64,000 nt of DNA from Gigaspora margarita (GCA_009809945.1 WTPW01001103.1:21966-85965); one strand, 5' to 3'; shown: positions 36,630 to 48,766, counted from the first letter of the stretch. The notes: generated by a model not told the origin, from the sequence alone. Numbers and translations: made by a program.

Positions 36630-36893
36630 TTCATTAAATAGAATTCATTATGGAATAATTTATCAAGGATCTGATCAGCCTGACTCTGAAAGTGAAATCT
36701 CTGAAAATCAAGCATTCCAGGTTTTCTCTTAACAGCATTCATATCTTAAAATCATTGCGTAAACATATTTTGATTTATTAACAGCCAGGAAGCGCCTTCA
36801 ACCATTGAAAAAGATTTATCAACTTTTGTAGGTGGTGAACAAACAATTATACCATTAGTTGATATGAAGTTATATGCCAGTATAGTTTAAAGT
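36630..36893 (+). pseudogene. Two exon-like pieces of an unknown gene
   Basis: 36,645-36,719 reads IHYGIIYQGSDQPDSESEIS... and ends in CAG; 36,784-36,893 reads QEAPSTIEKDLSTFVGGEQ... to TAA. A GT...CAG intron of about 65 bp could lie between them. The first piece is similar in style (SDQPDSES) to the piece at 35,480 (SDSVDSES), so both may be decayed 3' exons of one family. I do not recognise a domain. Confidence 0.35.
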
Positions 36894-37345
36894 CATTTGA
36901 TGTTTCTTCAAGGAACTTATTATTAAGGCGGAATCTCTCATATAAAAATAAACATCATGATCTGTATAGTTGTTGAAAGTAAAATTAATACTGTATAAAA
37001 TTAAATTACGTAAATTATTAAATTTAAAAGTAAATATACCTTTAGGTATAGTGATTCCGTTGCTAAATGAATCAAATTTTATTTTAATATAATAAAATTT
37101 TATTAAATATGAATAAGCTAAATGCTCAAATGTAGTTATCTATATCTGCAGGATGTCTAAGAGATTCTTTTACAAAATGGCCCAAATTGACCATTTAATT
37201 AACATCTTCAGTGCTTAAAGTTCTATTCGATTCATTGTGAATCTTTAATTGTTCATAAATTTTTATTCCATAATTCAACTCTTTCAGATAATTTAATTTA
37301 TTAGATCAGTTCTTAAGTTAAACTTTACTAATTAAATCGAGTACA
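36894..37345. other. AT-rich intergenic stretch
   Basis: No gene or repeat unit was recognised. Confidence 0.5.
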
Positions 37346-37639
37346 TTTATTCTTCACCCAGGGTGAGATTTGATGTTTCTCACTCCTTCTATGATTGTCC
37401 AATAAAACGTGTAGGGTCATATAAATCGTCTTTGTGCAACAAAGAATTTTTTTTTAAAAAAAATCGCTTATATTATAAAATTTGCTTATGAAAATTCTTC
37501 GTGTTCTGACGAAAAAGATTCCTTGCACAATTTTATTTATAATTATTTTCTAACCCTAACATGCATGCTTAATATCCAAGGTTAGATTATTTTTAAAAAA
37601 ATGGGTGGAGGTGAATAATTCACCCGAGTGATGAATAAA
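37346..37639. mobile_element. MITE with CCAAT and CCCTAA motifs
   Basis: TTTATTCTTCACCCAGGGTGA at the left pairs with TTTATTCATCACTCGGGTGA read from the right. CCAAT lies at 37,399 in the left half and CTAACCCTAAC at 37,550-37,560 in the right half. The interior has TTTTTTTTAAAAAAAA. No clear target duplication. Confidence 0.6.
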
Positions 37640-38472
37640 TTATTTCCATTAAAGGTATAAGAATAAAATAACCTTGAGTTGCACTAATTGAACAAGAATA
37701 AATTATTCAAATATTTATCATCCACGACATATGTTTGAATCATTTATTAAGAAATCAAGTAATTATCCTACCGTTTAAAAAAAAATTTACGAGTTGAATT
37801 TTTTAAGGTGGGTTAAAAGCCAAATGTGATAAATATTTTTTGAATATATTTTCACTAAGTTCTTTTTTTTTATTTTTTTATTTTTATTTTTTTTGACGGA
37901 TGCATTATTTATCAATCGGTTTCCATTGTTTGACAAAAAGGATCCTTGTATTGACTTATTGAATTCCATCCAAATTTCAGTGTAACTTATTAAAATAGAA
38001 CCTTTTTTCTAAATGTAGATTTATAAACAAAGGATTAAATTTGGAAGAGCGAATCTCATCCTATGTGATTCTTTTTCTACTACTGCAAATGAGGTTATAA
38101 TGTTATCAAATTGAGCACATTCCTTTATGATTAAAAATCAAAAATATTACTATAGCAAAAATTTATACAATTATATTATGAGAACTTACTTTACCAAGAA
38201 GAACATTAATTATAGATTCGGAAAATATTTACGTTATTGTAAATAAATATTTCTGAAAACTTTGGTTCTGATACCATTTATTCACTTTAGATCGTAACTA
38301 TATAATAAATCTCAAGTAATAAAAAATATTAATTATAAATTAAAGTATAAGTTTTTATTAAATATCTTTACAATCGCAAAAAATTTTTCAATTCTGAGCA
38401 AAAGTTTTTTTCGTAATTTTGATGTAAAAATATTAATTTCATTATTCTTTCTTCTTGATCACTCAGACAATA
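37640..38472. other. AT-rich intergenic stretch
   Basis: No gene was seen; the minus-strand reading frame at 37,787-37,969 is lysine/asparagine low-complexity. Confidence 0.5.
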
Positions 38473-38923
38473 CTGTCGTCCTCCTCTATAATCACGCAGT
38501 CCGTATCACGCAAATTGTGTGATTTTTAGGGTTGTTTTACATGTAATTTTACGTAAGTTTCAGAAAATTAAATTTCATGTAATTTTACAAAAATTCGGCC
38601 ACTATTGTTACATCATTTGATCTGAATGTACGATCCAAATTGAATCACCGAAAATTTGATCTAAGAAACTAAATGCTATGTGTTCAAAATTACAATTACA
38701 TGAATTTCAATTTATCGAAACTTACTCAAAATTACATAAAGTTACGTAAAATTACTGTAATTTGACATCCATAGTGATTGTATAAAGGTTTTTATTATGA
38801 TATGCTTATAAAAAGATGGTTTGTTATAAGTTTATTAGTAAAGTGTTGCAGACTTTGACGTGATTATAAAAGGGTTTACTATGATGTGATTATATAAGAG
38901 GTGACTATATAGGAGGACAGCAG
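38473..38923. mobile_element. Tc1/mariner-like MITE, TA-flanked
   Basis: CTGTCGTCCTCCTCTATAAT at the left and CTGCTGTCCTCCTATATAGT read from the right form the ends; TA flanks both (38,471 and 38,924). TTTTTAGGGTTG lies at 38,525-38,536. The ends resemble those of the element at 762-2595. Confidence 0.65.
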
Positions 38924-39061
38924 TATATGATGAAAAACTTTTCATGAATTTGTGTGAAAATATCACGAAATGAGAACATCTGTTATGATAGTAATAATTA
39001 TTGTTCATGTGGTATTATTATGTAAATTTTTTGCCGATATTTTTGTCATAAAATGACTAAA

Positions 39062-39138
39062 TTTTTTTCATCGGAGTTAATGTCACCCACGTGCTGTTAC
39101 GCAAAACATTGGAGTGACATTAACTCCGATGAAAAAAA
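39062..39138. repeat. Perfect 25-bp stem hairpin
   Basis: 39,062-39,086 (TTTTTTTCATCGGAGTTAAT...) is the exact inverse of 39,114-39,138, with a 27-bp loop containing CACGTG. The perfect match suggests either a young insertion or a kept structure. No copy elsewhere in this window was noticed. Confidence 0.75.
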
Positions 39139-39178
39139 AATGCACTGTTATTTTAATCGTATGACCAATAAGTATACA

Positions 39179-39282
39179 ATATTGGGCAAAAAATTGTAAT
39201 TTGGCAAATGATCACGTGCCGCTCTGCGGCACGTGTAGCCAATCATTTGCCAAATTAACTGTATTCAACAATTGCCCAATAT
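39179..39282. mobile_element. Palindromic MITE, ATTGGGCAA family, copy 1
   Basis: ATATTGGGCAA at the left and TTGCCCAATAT at the right, with inner arms TTTGGCAAATGAT and ATCATTTGCCAAA and a GC-rich centre (CACGTGCCGC/GCGGCACGTG). About 104 bp. A diverged copy is at 50,028-50,165. The 1-kb foldback at 39,283 abuts its right end. Confidence 0.65.
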
Positions 39283-40636
39283 CAGTCATAGGACATGTCA
39301 CTCCTGTTGATATATAAGTGTAAGTTTAAACATATGAATTTACTATAAACTTTAAGACTCATTATTTTCAACTTATATATTAACTTTTTTCAAATTTTGC
39401 GATTAAGCATATTGAAAATAGTAGATTAAGGTTACTTATACACTTTTTTAAAATTTTGTTAATTTTGTACAATTTCAAAATGAAGCTTTGTCAAAAACAA
39501 ATATTCACTAATTTTTAATCAGTAATTGTATGTAAAATTATGCTCCGAACAACTTTACTTAGTGGCAAAATTTAGGTTATCTTGACAAAAAAATGGGTTA
39601 GCTATATACTAAGTTAAAACTTTTTGGGAGTACCCTAGCCATGGCAAAAAAAATTCGGTTCACGTGATAACTGATAAAAATCTTTAAGTTTATTTAGGAT
39701 AGGGTTAGCATCTATGTTAGTGTTCAAAGTTAGTGTTGTATATAGTAAAATTGATCAAGGAATATTTTTTGTTAGTTCACAGAAGGTGGTTTCTTATGAA
39801 GTTTGTCGAGAAATAAGCGATTTCTTCTAATTTTCTTTAGAACGATCGTTTGTATTAAATTTTGCCTGATAGTGTAACGTTACACTAAATTGGAGATCCT
39901 TATTGGCTAATTTTACACAAATAGTCACATGACCTGAATTTTTTTGCCATGGCTAGGGTACTCACTTTTTGGTTAGTAATATAAACCCCTTTTTTTGTCA
40001 AGCTAACCTGCTTTGGACTTCTAATTAAACTTGTTCAACTTGTAATTCTCCTAGTATTAGGGACAAAATGCGTTTTCTCAAACCTTTTACTAAGTGAAAA
40101 ATGGTGTTAAAGTTAAAAAAAATTTTTTAAAAAAAATTTTTTCTAATTTAACATCATTTTTCACTCAGTAAAAGGTTCGAAAAAACGCAGGTTGACTTCA
40201 ATACAAGTAGAATTACATGCTGAACAAGTTTACTTAGAAGCCCAAAGCAGGTTGACAAAAAAAGGGGGTTTATATTACAAACCAAAAATTTTAACTTTAG
40301 TATATAGCTAACCCATTTTTTTGTCAAGATAACCTAAATTTTGCCACTAAGTAAAGTTGTTCGAAGTATAATTTTATATAAAATTGCTAATTAAAATTAG
40401 TAAATATATGTTTTTGACAAAGTTACATTTTGAAATTGTACAAAATTAACAAAATTTTAAAAAAGTGTTCTAAGTAACCTTAATCCACTATTTTCAATAT
40501 ACTTAATTGCAAAATTTGAAAAAAGTTAATATGTAAGTTGAAAATAATGTGAGGCTTAAAGTTTATAGTAAATTCATATGTTTTTATTATAATTTTTATT
40601 ATAATTTATTAATCAGCATAACATGTTCTATGACTG
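39283..40636. mobile_element. 1-kb foldback element, copy 2, with a nested MITE
   Basis: CAGTCATAGGACATGTCAC starts it and its inverse (one base short) ends it. The arms carry the same landmarks as copy 1 (AATTTACTATAAACTTTAAG, TTGAAAATAGTAGATTAAGG). Centre near 40,125 with TTTTTTAAAAAAAATTTTTT. Without the 336-bp MITE and its 9-bp duplication in the left arm, the length is 1,009 bp, close to the 1,004 bp of copy 1. No transposase. Confidence 0.75.
39628..39963. mobile_element. MULE-like MITE with perfect 9-bp target duplication
   Basis: Left end GAGTACCCTAGCCATGGCAA, right end its exact inverse, with the match continuing through AAAAATTC and a shared CA.GTGA. ACTTTTTGG flanks both sides exactly (39,619-39,627 and 39,964-39,972). 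The opposite arm of the host foldback shows the uninterrupted site. TTAGGATAGGGTTAG lies at 39,694-39,708 and ATTGG at 39,902. 9-bp duplications are typical of Mutator-like elements. Confidence 0.9.
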
Positions 40637-41626
40637 ATATTGGCAATTTATGATCATGATTGGTAGGGAGTTGTCAGCTGAGTTTTAATTTAATTAAACA
40701 TACTTATATCGTAACATATGAAAAAATAACAAGAAAAAATAATTTCATGATTATATGAATTTGTCAGATAACTTATAAATAAAAGTTTAATAGTATATAA
40801 ATGTATATGTATATATTATAAATTTTTAATTTAGAATTGAATTATTTTGTAACTAGAGCTGTTATTCAGTTAATTGAAATTGCACTTACCAGAATTAACT
40901 TCAGAAAGGTGCAAACTTCTATAAAAAAGTATATAACAACACCAAGCAATAACACATTATATTTAGCAATAAAATGGATAAACACTAATTATATATGTAA
41001 CTCTTAATATTACATATTGCTCAGTTTATTAGAAAACTTTATAAAATCTGTATATTGTGAGTTTATTAGTAAATCCATTATATCAGGTATAACCTATTAT
41101 ATGTTGATTTGAACTTTAATCTATTATACTATATCAAGATTTTGTTATATCAAGCATCTGTTATATCGAAAGTTACTTGTATAAGTATTTATATATCTTA
41201 TTTTAGTCCAGTATAAAATCCAAAATGTCAGAGTTCTTTAGAACTTTGGAATACTGTCAGCTTTTGCAAAAGCTTCTATATTCCAAAGATATATAAACTA
41301 AATAGCTCACTATACTTTATATATATATGTTGTATTTCAGATTAAAACTTGCATCAAATCAAAAATTTAAATACAGAATTAAAGTTAGGTATTAACAACA
41401 ATATATATTTATTTTAATTTAATGAAAATATTAGTTTAATGTGCAAACATATAATATATATAATAGAATTGTTCTTGAAATGAAACATACATGAAACATT
41501 TTGGGAAAGTTCTAATCTGAAACTAATTATGAATTTTTTAAAACTTCAAAACCAGTTATTAATTAGCTTAAATACTTTTTATTTATAGATCAATATAAGA
41601 CTGAATAAATAAAATATGATTATCTT
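40637..41626. other. AT-rich intergenic stretch
   Basis: No gene. At 41,070-41,180 TATATCA/TTATATC words recur in both orientations, perhaps a decayed TA element. Confidence 0.45.
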
Positions 41627-43240
41627 AAGGCAACTATTATACATACTCCTAAATTTGCTATTTATATCCCCTATCAAAATAAAAAATTTTAAACTTTGAG
41701 TGAAGATATTTTGTCAACCATCTAACTAAATTCAAAAAACTTTTTTTATTTGAATTATATGAATTTATAGAATTAAAATAAATAAAAGTTCAAATTTAAT
41801 TAGGTATTTGTCAAGAAAATTTTGCTCAAAGTTAAAGAAAAATCAAAATATCTATCAAAATAAAAATAAAAACTATGCCAAAGTTTTTAAAACTTTGAGT
41901 GAAGTTATTTTGACAATTATTTGACCAAATTCAATAAACTTTTTTTATTTGAATTATATTAATTTATAGAATTAAAATAAAAAAAAATCTATTGAATTTA
42001 GTCAGATAGTTGTCAAGATATCTTTGTTCAAAGTTTTAAAAAACTTTGGTACAGCTTTTATTTTGATAGACATTTTGATTTTTCTTTAACTTTGAGCAAA
42101 GATATCTTGAGAACTATTTAACTAAATTCACTATCTTTTTTTAATTTGAATTTTATGAATTTATAGAATTAAAATAAAAAAATTTTCATTGAATTTAGTC
42201 AGATAGTTGTCAAGAAAACTCTGTTCAAATTAGAGAAAAATCAAAACATTTATCAAAATAAAAGATGCACCAAAGTTTTTTTGACAACTATCTAACCAAA
42301 TTTGATGAAATTTTTTTATTTAAATTCTATAAATTCATAGAATTCAAATAAAAGAAGTTCATTGAATTTGGTCAAATGGTTGTCATAATATCTTTGCTTA
42401 AAGTTTTAAAAAAACTTTGGCGTAGCTTTTATTCCTGATAGACATTTTGATTTTTTTCTAACTTTGAGCGAAGATATCATGACAACCATCTGATTAAATT
42501 CAATAAACTTTTTTTATTTGAATTCTATGAATTTATACAATTAAAATAAAAAAAGTTCATTGAATTTAGTTAGATAGTTGTTGAGAAACTTTGTTCAAAT
42601 TAGGGAATAATCAAAACATCTATCAAAATAAAAGCTGTGCCAAAGTTTTTTAAAACTTTGAACAAAAATATATTGATAACTATCTGACTAAATTCAATAA
42701 ACTTTTTTTAATTCTATAAATTTATAGAATTTAAATAAAAAAGTTCATTGAATTTGGTCTGGAGTTAATACCTCTAGTCAGATTTATATATCCAGATATA
42801 TACTATGTTATGTGATATAATGTGATATAGTGTTTTTATAGCTGAATATAAATAAATCAGGATTTAAATTTATATCTGGATATATACTATGATAAAACCA
42901 GATTAATCCAGATATAAAAAATATATCTGGATAGAGGTATTAACTCTAATTTGGTCAGATATTTGTTAAGATATCTTCACTCAAAGTTTTAAAAAATATT
43001 TATTTTGATAGACATTTTGGTTTTTTTTTAAATTTGAGCAAAGATTTCTTGACAACCATTTGACTAAATTTGATGTTTTTTTTTTATTTTAATTCTATAA
43101 ATTTATAGAATTCAAATAAAAAAAGTTTATTGAATTTAATCTATAATTGTCAAATTATCTTCATCAAAGTTTAAAATTGTTTATTTTTAATAGGATATGA
43201 ATAGCAAATTTAGGGGTATATATAGTATTCACCTTATCTT
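41627..43240. mobile_element. Inverted-end element made of palindromic units
   Basis: The left end (CTCCTAAATTTGCTATTTATATCC, about 41,645) and the right end (inverse near 43,190-43,215) match over about 40 bp. Between them about six units of 180-240 bp recur, each with AACTTTTTTTATTTGAATT, CTATGAATTTATAGAAT, TTCATTGAATTTAGTCAGAT, AGTTGTCAAGATATC and CAAAGTTTTAAAAAACTTTG in alternating orientation. No coding frame. The MITE of 42,760-42,948 is nested in the sixth unit. Confidence 0.6.
42760..42948. mobile_element. hAT-like MITE, TAGAGTTAATACC family, copy 2
   Basis: Ends TGGAGTTAATACCTCTA and inverted TAGAGTTAATACCTCTAT; ATTTGGTC flanks both sides (42,752-42,759 and 42,949-42,956). Neighbouring repeat units show the empty site. 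189 bp, non-coding, interior rich in ATATCTGGATATA words, as in copy 1. Confidence 0.85.
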
Positions 43241-43990
43241 AATTGTTAATTAATTATTATAAGAATATACATGGTAATGAAATTATTTTGGGTTTTGGAA
43301 CCCGAAATTAAAAAATTTTCCTAAAATTGTTTTTGATCTATTTTACTTAAAACCTAAAATTTTTTGATTCTTTTTTTAAATAAACGTAATTATAAGGAAC
43401 ATAAATATATAAATTTTATTTGCTCTTTCTTATAAAAAATTTCAATTTATTTTACAAAACCTGAAATAAGCATTTTTCAAAAATCAATTTTGGTGGCATC
43501 TATGTATAAGACCATACAAAGCTAATTTTTTGGTTTGCATAATTTAAACTCAGAAAATTTTAGATTTTTTCAGATCTATTGGGTAATTGTAGAAAATCAA
43601 AATCTCTATTAGATGGCTCTAAAGAAAAATCAAATAGCAAAAACAAAATAATTGGTGCAATTAGAATTTTTTTAAAAATTGGATCACTGGGTTATACAAA
43701 ACAAAAATTAACTTTGCATAGTCTAATAAATAATATTCATTATCTGGCATAATTTGACGTATACATGGGTATTAGCAGGATAATGCAAAAGCATATGGCT
43801 AAAAATCTAGTGTGTTGCTATTATACTGTTGATGTTTATGATTCATCAAATTATGCCAGATAATTAGTTTATCTCACAGGTATAATGTTACACTTATAGA
43901 AAGAATTTTATATTACTTCTGCAAATTTTATTTAAAATTAGTAAAAATTTGCAGAAATAATATAAATTTTTTTCTGTCAGTGTTTATATA
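43241..43990. other. AT-rich intergenic stretch
   Basis: No gene was seen. TCTGGCATAATTTGA (43,753) and its inverse (43,848) may bound a small palindrome. Confidence 0.45.
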
Positions 43991-45243
43991 CAGTACCCGC
44001 TGTAAGTATCTGACCCCCAGTAACTTTCTATAGAGGATTTGAAGCGATTTGAAATTTTTCTAGCAAAAGAATAGCATAAAAACTGATTATCCATACTTTT
44101 TGTAGATGATAAAACATCAGTGTTAGGTATCTATAGCAAAAATTGCCATACTCATCACAAATATACTTTATAGCCCATATTTTTTTTAAATTAATAAAAA
44201 TTTTCTGACAATGATGCAGTCAATCTCAATGTTTAAAGGCTCTTTTGACTTCTATGGTCTTGTAGAATTCAAAAGAGATCTCAAACATTGATATGGGTTA
44301 GGCAGGTCTCAAAATATATGGCTGAAAATTTAAGAAAAAAATCAAATAATTGTTTGATTCTGACAAAATTTAAACAAAAATATTTTGATAATAATGTGAT
44401 CAATTTTAATATTTAAAGGTTTCTTTGAATTCTACATGCATGTAGAATTCAAAAGAGCCCTTAAACATTAAAATTGATCACATGGTTATCAAAATATATG
44501 CATTTTAATTCACAATCCACATATGAATGATAGGATTTTATAAATTACGAAAGTATAATTTACTATGTTTTTTATATATGAGTGAAATCTTTTTTTCCTC
44601 TACACTTATAAAAATTCTATATAGTTACAAAAAATAAAATATCAAGATCTTTTTATTTACTAAACCAATTTCAAAAATTTTTTTATATTATATATAAAAA
44701 AGTATTCTCTACATTTTTCAATTAGAAGATCTAGTACATTAATATAATAAAAAAAAAGTTAGCTATAGAGGAAAAAAAGATTTCATAATTATAATAAATT
44801 TAATAGTAATTTGCACCTATGAAATACTATCCTTCTTATGTGAATCAGCAATTAAGTTTTTTAAAAAATTTTGTTTCAACACCTTCCCAATGTCAATAAT
44901 TAACTAAATTTTAAATGAAAAATATCTTAGCATTGACATAATCAATTTAATGTTTGATGGCTCTTTTTAATTCTACATAAATATAGAATTAAAAAGAGCT
45001 ATTAAACATTAAAATTGATCATATCGATGCGAAGAAATTTTTATTTAAATTTTAGGGGCAATTATCATATGTAAAAATGCATGAATTTTATAATTATGTG
45101 ATATCCTGATATAGAGGTTTATTAGTTACAAAAAAAATATGGATGATCTACATCTGTGATACTCTTTATGTACTGAAAATTTTAAGCCATTACAACTTAA
45201 CTCTAGGAAGTTACTGGGGGTCAGATACTTACAGCGGGCACTG
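43991..45243. mobile_element. Tigger-like TA element with three internal hairpins
   Basis: CAGTACCCGCTGTAAGTATC starts it and CAGTGCCCGCTGTAAGTATC, read inverted, ends it; the match goes on through TGACCCCCAGTAACTT for about 40 bp. TA flanks both sides. Inside, three palindromes of 65-80 bp (44,222-44,292, 44,398-44,480, 44,940-45,022) share the wording ATTTAATGTTTAAAGGCTC and GAATTCTACAT. 1,253 bp with no transposase frame, so it is non-autonomous. Confidence 0.75.
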
Positions 45244-45823
45244 TAGTACCTGCTGGATAAGTTTGAATTATCAATCAGCTATTTAAACTTTAGTATTATT
45301 GGTATTAAATTGGTCAAGTCTTATAATAACTAAGTTACTAGATCTACTTGGATTTTTAAAACTTAGTTTGTAACCAGTAATGATATTGTAAACAAGTGTT
45401 ATCTAGCACTTAATTTTTTGTCAGGCTTCAATTTCTAAGTAAAAAAACAGAGCACATTGAAAACAAACTTTATTATATAGCAATTTGAGTTCTAACAGTT
45501 TCAGATAAGGTTTTGAGTTTTGGGTAAGGTTTCAAAAGCTATAATCCAAAATCTGAAGCTTTTGGATTTGGCAAAAAAAAAGCTTCAGAGACAACTTTAA
45601 TATGTAAATATAATATTTTATTTAAATTCTTATATGATATACTTTTGATAATAACAATTCTAGGATATAAATTTACCAAAGTTCTTTTGTATAACATTTT
45701 GGTTCATTGGCTCTATATAGTTTAGAGTACTTTTTAAAAATGTAGCATTTACAAATAAATAAAAAATGTATCAGGCAAACATAGTGAGCTATGTAAAATA
45801 TAATTAATTTTGGGAAAATTATA
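45244..45823. other. AT-rich intergenic stretch
   Basis: Nothing recognisable was seen. Confidence 0.5.
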
Positions 45824-46016
45824 TATAAGGGTCCGAAGAATAAAAATAATTACATATAAGAGCCCAAACAAAAAAAAATTATATATAAGGGTCTAAAAAT
45901 TAAAAAATATTTACAATCAAGAATCCAAATTTGTTAATTGAAAGTTTTTAATATTAAATATAATTTTTTTTAACTGTTGAACAGATTGCATATTGCTCTG
46001 ATTATACCAGCATTTA

Positions 46017-46302
46017 TAGGGTTCTGCAATTTGATTTGATCTTCAAATAATTGAATCAAATATTTGATCAAATTCAAATTCAAATTTAACTATATTTGAT
46101 TTGATCAAATTCAAATCTGGCCAAATTTGATTTAATTTGACAAATATTTGATTTGATTTGAAAATTACTATTAAAAATTCAAATTCAAATCAAATTCAAA
46201 TCCAAATATTTGAATCAAATCAAATTCAAATCAGGGTCAATTTGATTTGATCAAATTCAAATTGACCCAATATTTGATTTGATTTGAATTTGAGGAACCC
46301 TA
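46017..46302. mobile_element. hAT-like MITE of iterated TTTGATTTGA words
   Basis: TAGGGTTC starts it and GAACCCTA ends it. AGCATTTA (46,009-46,016) and GGCATTTA (46,303-46,310) form a target duplication with one mismatch. The 270-bp interior is almost only CAAATTCAAAT / TTTGATTTGAT in both orientations. Confidence 0.7.
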
Positions 46303-46308
46303 GGCATT

Positions 46309-46589
46309 TAGTGTTATACATTTTTACTGTCCCAGCCTTTTTTTGGCATGTTCCAATGTTCTAATGTCCTAGTGTCCCAAGTGTTTCAATTATGTTTCAA
46401 GTCTTAATAATTAATAAATTAATTTAAAAAAATATATGATTATATATTTTTCAAGGTGCTAAACACATTTTAAAAAAATTAAATTAGATTATCTTAATTA
46501 AATTTTAAGTAATTTCAATTTAAAAAATTGTTCCAAAATGTCCCAAAATTTTCCAACTTATGTTCCAACTGTCTCATGTACAATACTGT
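46309..46589 (-). mobile_element. hAT-like MITE, CAGTGTTGTAC family, copy 1
   Basis: It matches the reverse complement of 50,692-50,969 along its length (GTTCCAA, GTCCCAA words, AATATATAATTATATATTTT, AATTTTAAGTAATTTCAATT). Ends TAGTGTTATAC and inverted CAGTATTGTAC. It lies directly against the previous MITE. Confidence 0.7.
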
Positions 46590-47210
46590 CTATATTTGGT
46601 TATTGCGACATCATAGTGAAATTATTCTATACTGACAAGTTTTTTCAAAATTTTAATTTAAAAATATCAGTATAATTTACTATATTGTCTAATATTACAA
46701 GAATATCAATATGACCAAAATGACACGTACTTTTTAATCAGCATTTTGTTTATTCTCTTAGCATCTTGTATATAAAAATTATAATCATTTTTGCCAATTT
46801 TTGAAGTTAATTTAACTGTCTCTATGAATACAAATGAATTATTACTGTTTAAATAACTTTGAGTAATATAACTTTTATGATTGCAATTTATACTTCATTA
46901 CTAGGTTTGGTATAGAATAGACTTATTGGTTTAGAACTAACAAAACATTACAATATTGGTAAATATTGTGCTTAACCTAGTCGAACTGTATTTTGGTTAA
47001 AAAAAGTTTATTAAACAAAAAGAGAGTATAGTATAAAATATATAAAGTAGTATAGTAATGACTTTCAAAGAACTACTATTATTATAATACAAAATTATTT
47101 TGATCTTTAATTTAAAATTTTTCAAAATTTGGACTCTTATATGTAATTATTTTTACTTTGGGCTTTCATTTGTAATTATTTTCATTTTTTAGGCCCTTAT
47201 ATATAATTTT

Positions 47211-48473
47211 TTTTAATTTTTGTGTATCAATATATTAGATTGAAGTTTATATAGTTAGTTATATAGCAAATTAATGAGGTTTTTTTAGTTGTTTCTACTT
47301 ATTACAATAGATGCATTTGAGTAAATTAAAATTTTTTCTCATACTTGCTAAAGAATTATTTTATTCAAGCATTTTTAATGAATTTTAAGAACCTTTATTT
47401 AAAGATTCTTTATTGTTTAATTCTTATAATCTCACCATGCCACTAGCAATAACTTACTGGATTAACTAACCAAGTTAAATTTAGAGATTTAAAATTATAG
47501 TAATATTATGTAATATGTGTAATTTTGTATAAAATTTGGTAAATTGAAATTTTATGTAATTGTAATTAGAACCCATGGAATTTAATTTCTGAGATAAATT
47601 TTCAGTGATTTAATAGTAACAGTCATAGATTTGTCATGCAAATTAAGGGGTAAATTTTTTACTATATAATTTGAGTGATCGATATTCATATAATCAGCTT
47701 ATTTTACATAGTAAATTGCAATGATAGGCTTTTTAAATACTGTTTTCAAGGGGTTCCCTAAAGGAAATCTATTTGTATGACCAAGTTACAGAGTTTATTT
47801 TTATAAGTACTCTTTAATTTTTTAAGTTTAAAGCAGAAAAATAATAAAGTTGAAAAGAAACATGCCTTCAAAATAGGGGTTTCATTTTATTTTAATATAT
47901 ATATTATTTGTTTTATTTTACTTTAAAAAAATTTTTTTTAATAGTTTAACTTACTAATTTCCTTGACAATTATAAATTACTAGAATGTTGCAGGTAATCA
48001 TAAGGTTTGAGTAGTTACAAGCTAAGCATTTGGATAACTATTACATTTAGAATTTAAACAGAATAAAAAGAACCATTATTGACAAAGCTAGTTTTAATAA
48101 AAGTAGTTTTTTAGAAGTATAGTTTTTTAAGTGAAGTAGTTTTTAAATTAGTTTTTTAAGTGAATAGTTTTTTTTAAATAAGTAGTTTTTTTTGATAGAA
48201 GTCTTTTAGACAAGTAATTTTTAGTCAAATTGAAACTAAAACAACTAGAAATAGTAGAATTTAGACAAGTTGAATAAGCACCTATTATTAACAAAAAGAA
48301 GTTGAATGCACAAAAATAATTGACACTATTAAGAAGTATTGAGTAAATATAATTCATAATAGATTATTAGAAGCTATTTATATTAAGATAAGATATAGTT
48401 AAAAAAATTGAAAGTAAAGGTACCTATTTTTGGGGTTAGTCTATTTCTGTAAATTATATTATTTTGTAATGCC
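47211..48473. repeat. AT-rich stretch with a 17-bp tandem array
   Basis: At 48,100-48,225 AGTAGTTTTTTAAGTGA-like units recur about seven times. The minus-strand reading frame at 48,148-48,357 is a product of this array. No gene was seen in the rest. Confidence 0.45.
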
Positions 48474-48766
48474 AGGACCCCAGACATTTTTCATATAGGT
48501 CATAACTGGATTTTGGCAATTTTGGTCCAATTTGCTGAAAATGACAAATATATTTGTTTAAATAACTTTTTATTTAGTGATTAGAATTGAATAAACTTTT
48601 TTTTTAGATGCACCTCACTGAGCGCTTCATTTTAAAAAAAATTTATTCAAACTGGACCACTAGATGCCAATATAATTGCCAAAAACTGTTTTTTTTTGCT
48701 TTTTAAATTTTAGGGTTTTTGCTAAAAAAATTAAGTATGACCACTGTACTAGATGTCTGGGGTCCT
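48474..48766. mobile_element. 293-bp MITE, AGGACCCCAGACAT ends
   Basis: AGGACCCCAGACAT at the left and its inverse at the right. GTAATGCC and GTAATATC flank it (6 of 8 match), so the duplication has aged. TGGGGTTAG lies just outside at 48,431. Confidence 0.7.

Larger units (their letters stand above)
45824..47210. mobile_element. Inverted-repeat element with repeated ends
   Basis: The left end has three units of AATTATATATAAGGGTCC / AATTACATATAAGAGCCC type; the right end has three inverse units (GGACTCTTATATGTAATTAT, GGCCCTTATATATAATTTT). Two hAT-like MITEs lie inside (46,017 and 46,309). 1.4 kb, no coding frame. Confidence 0.6.
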
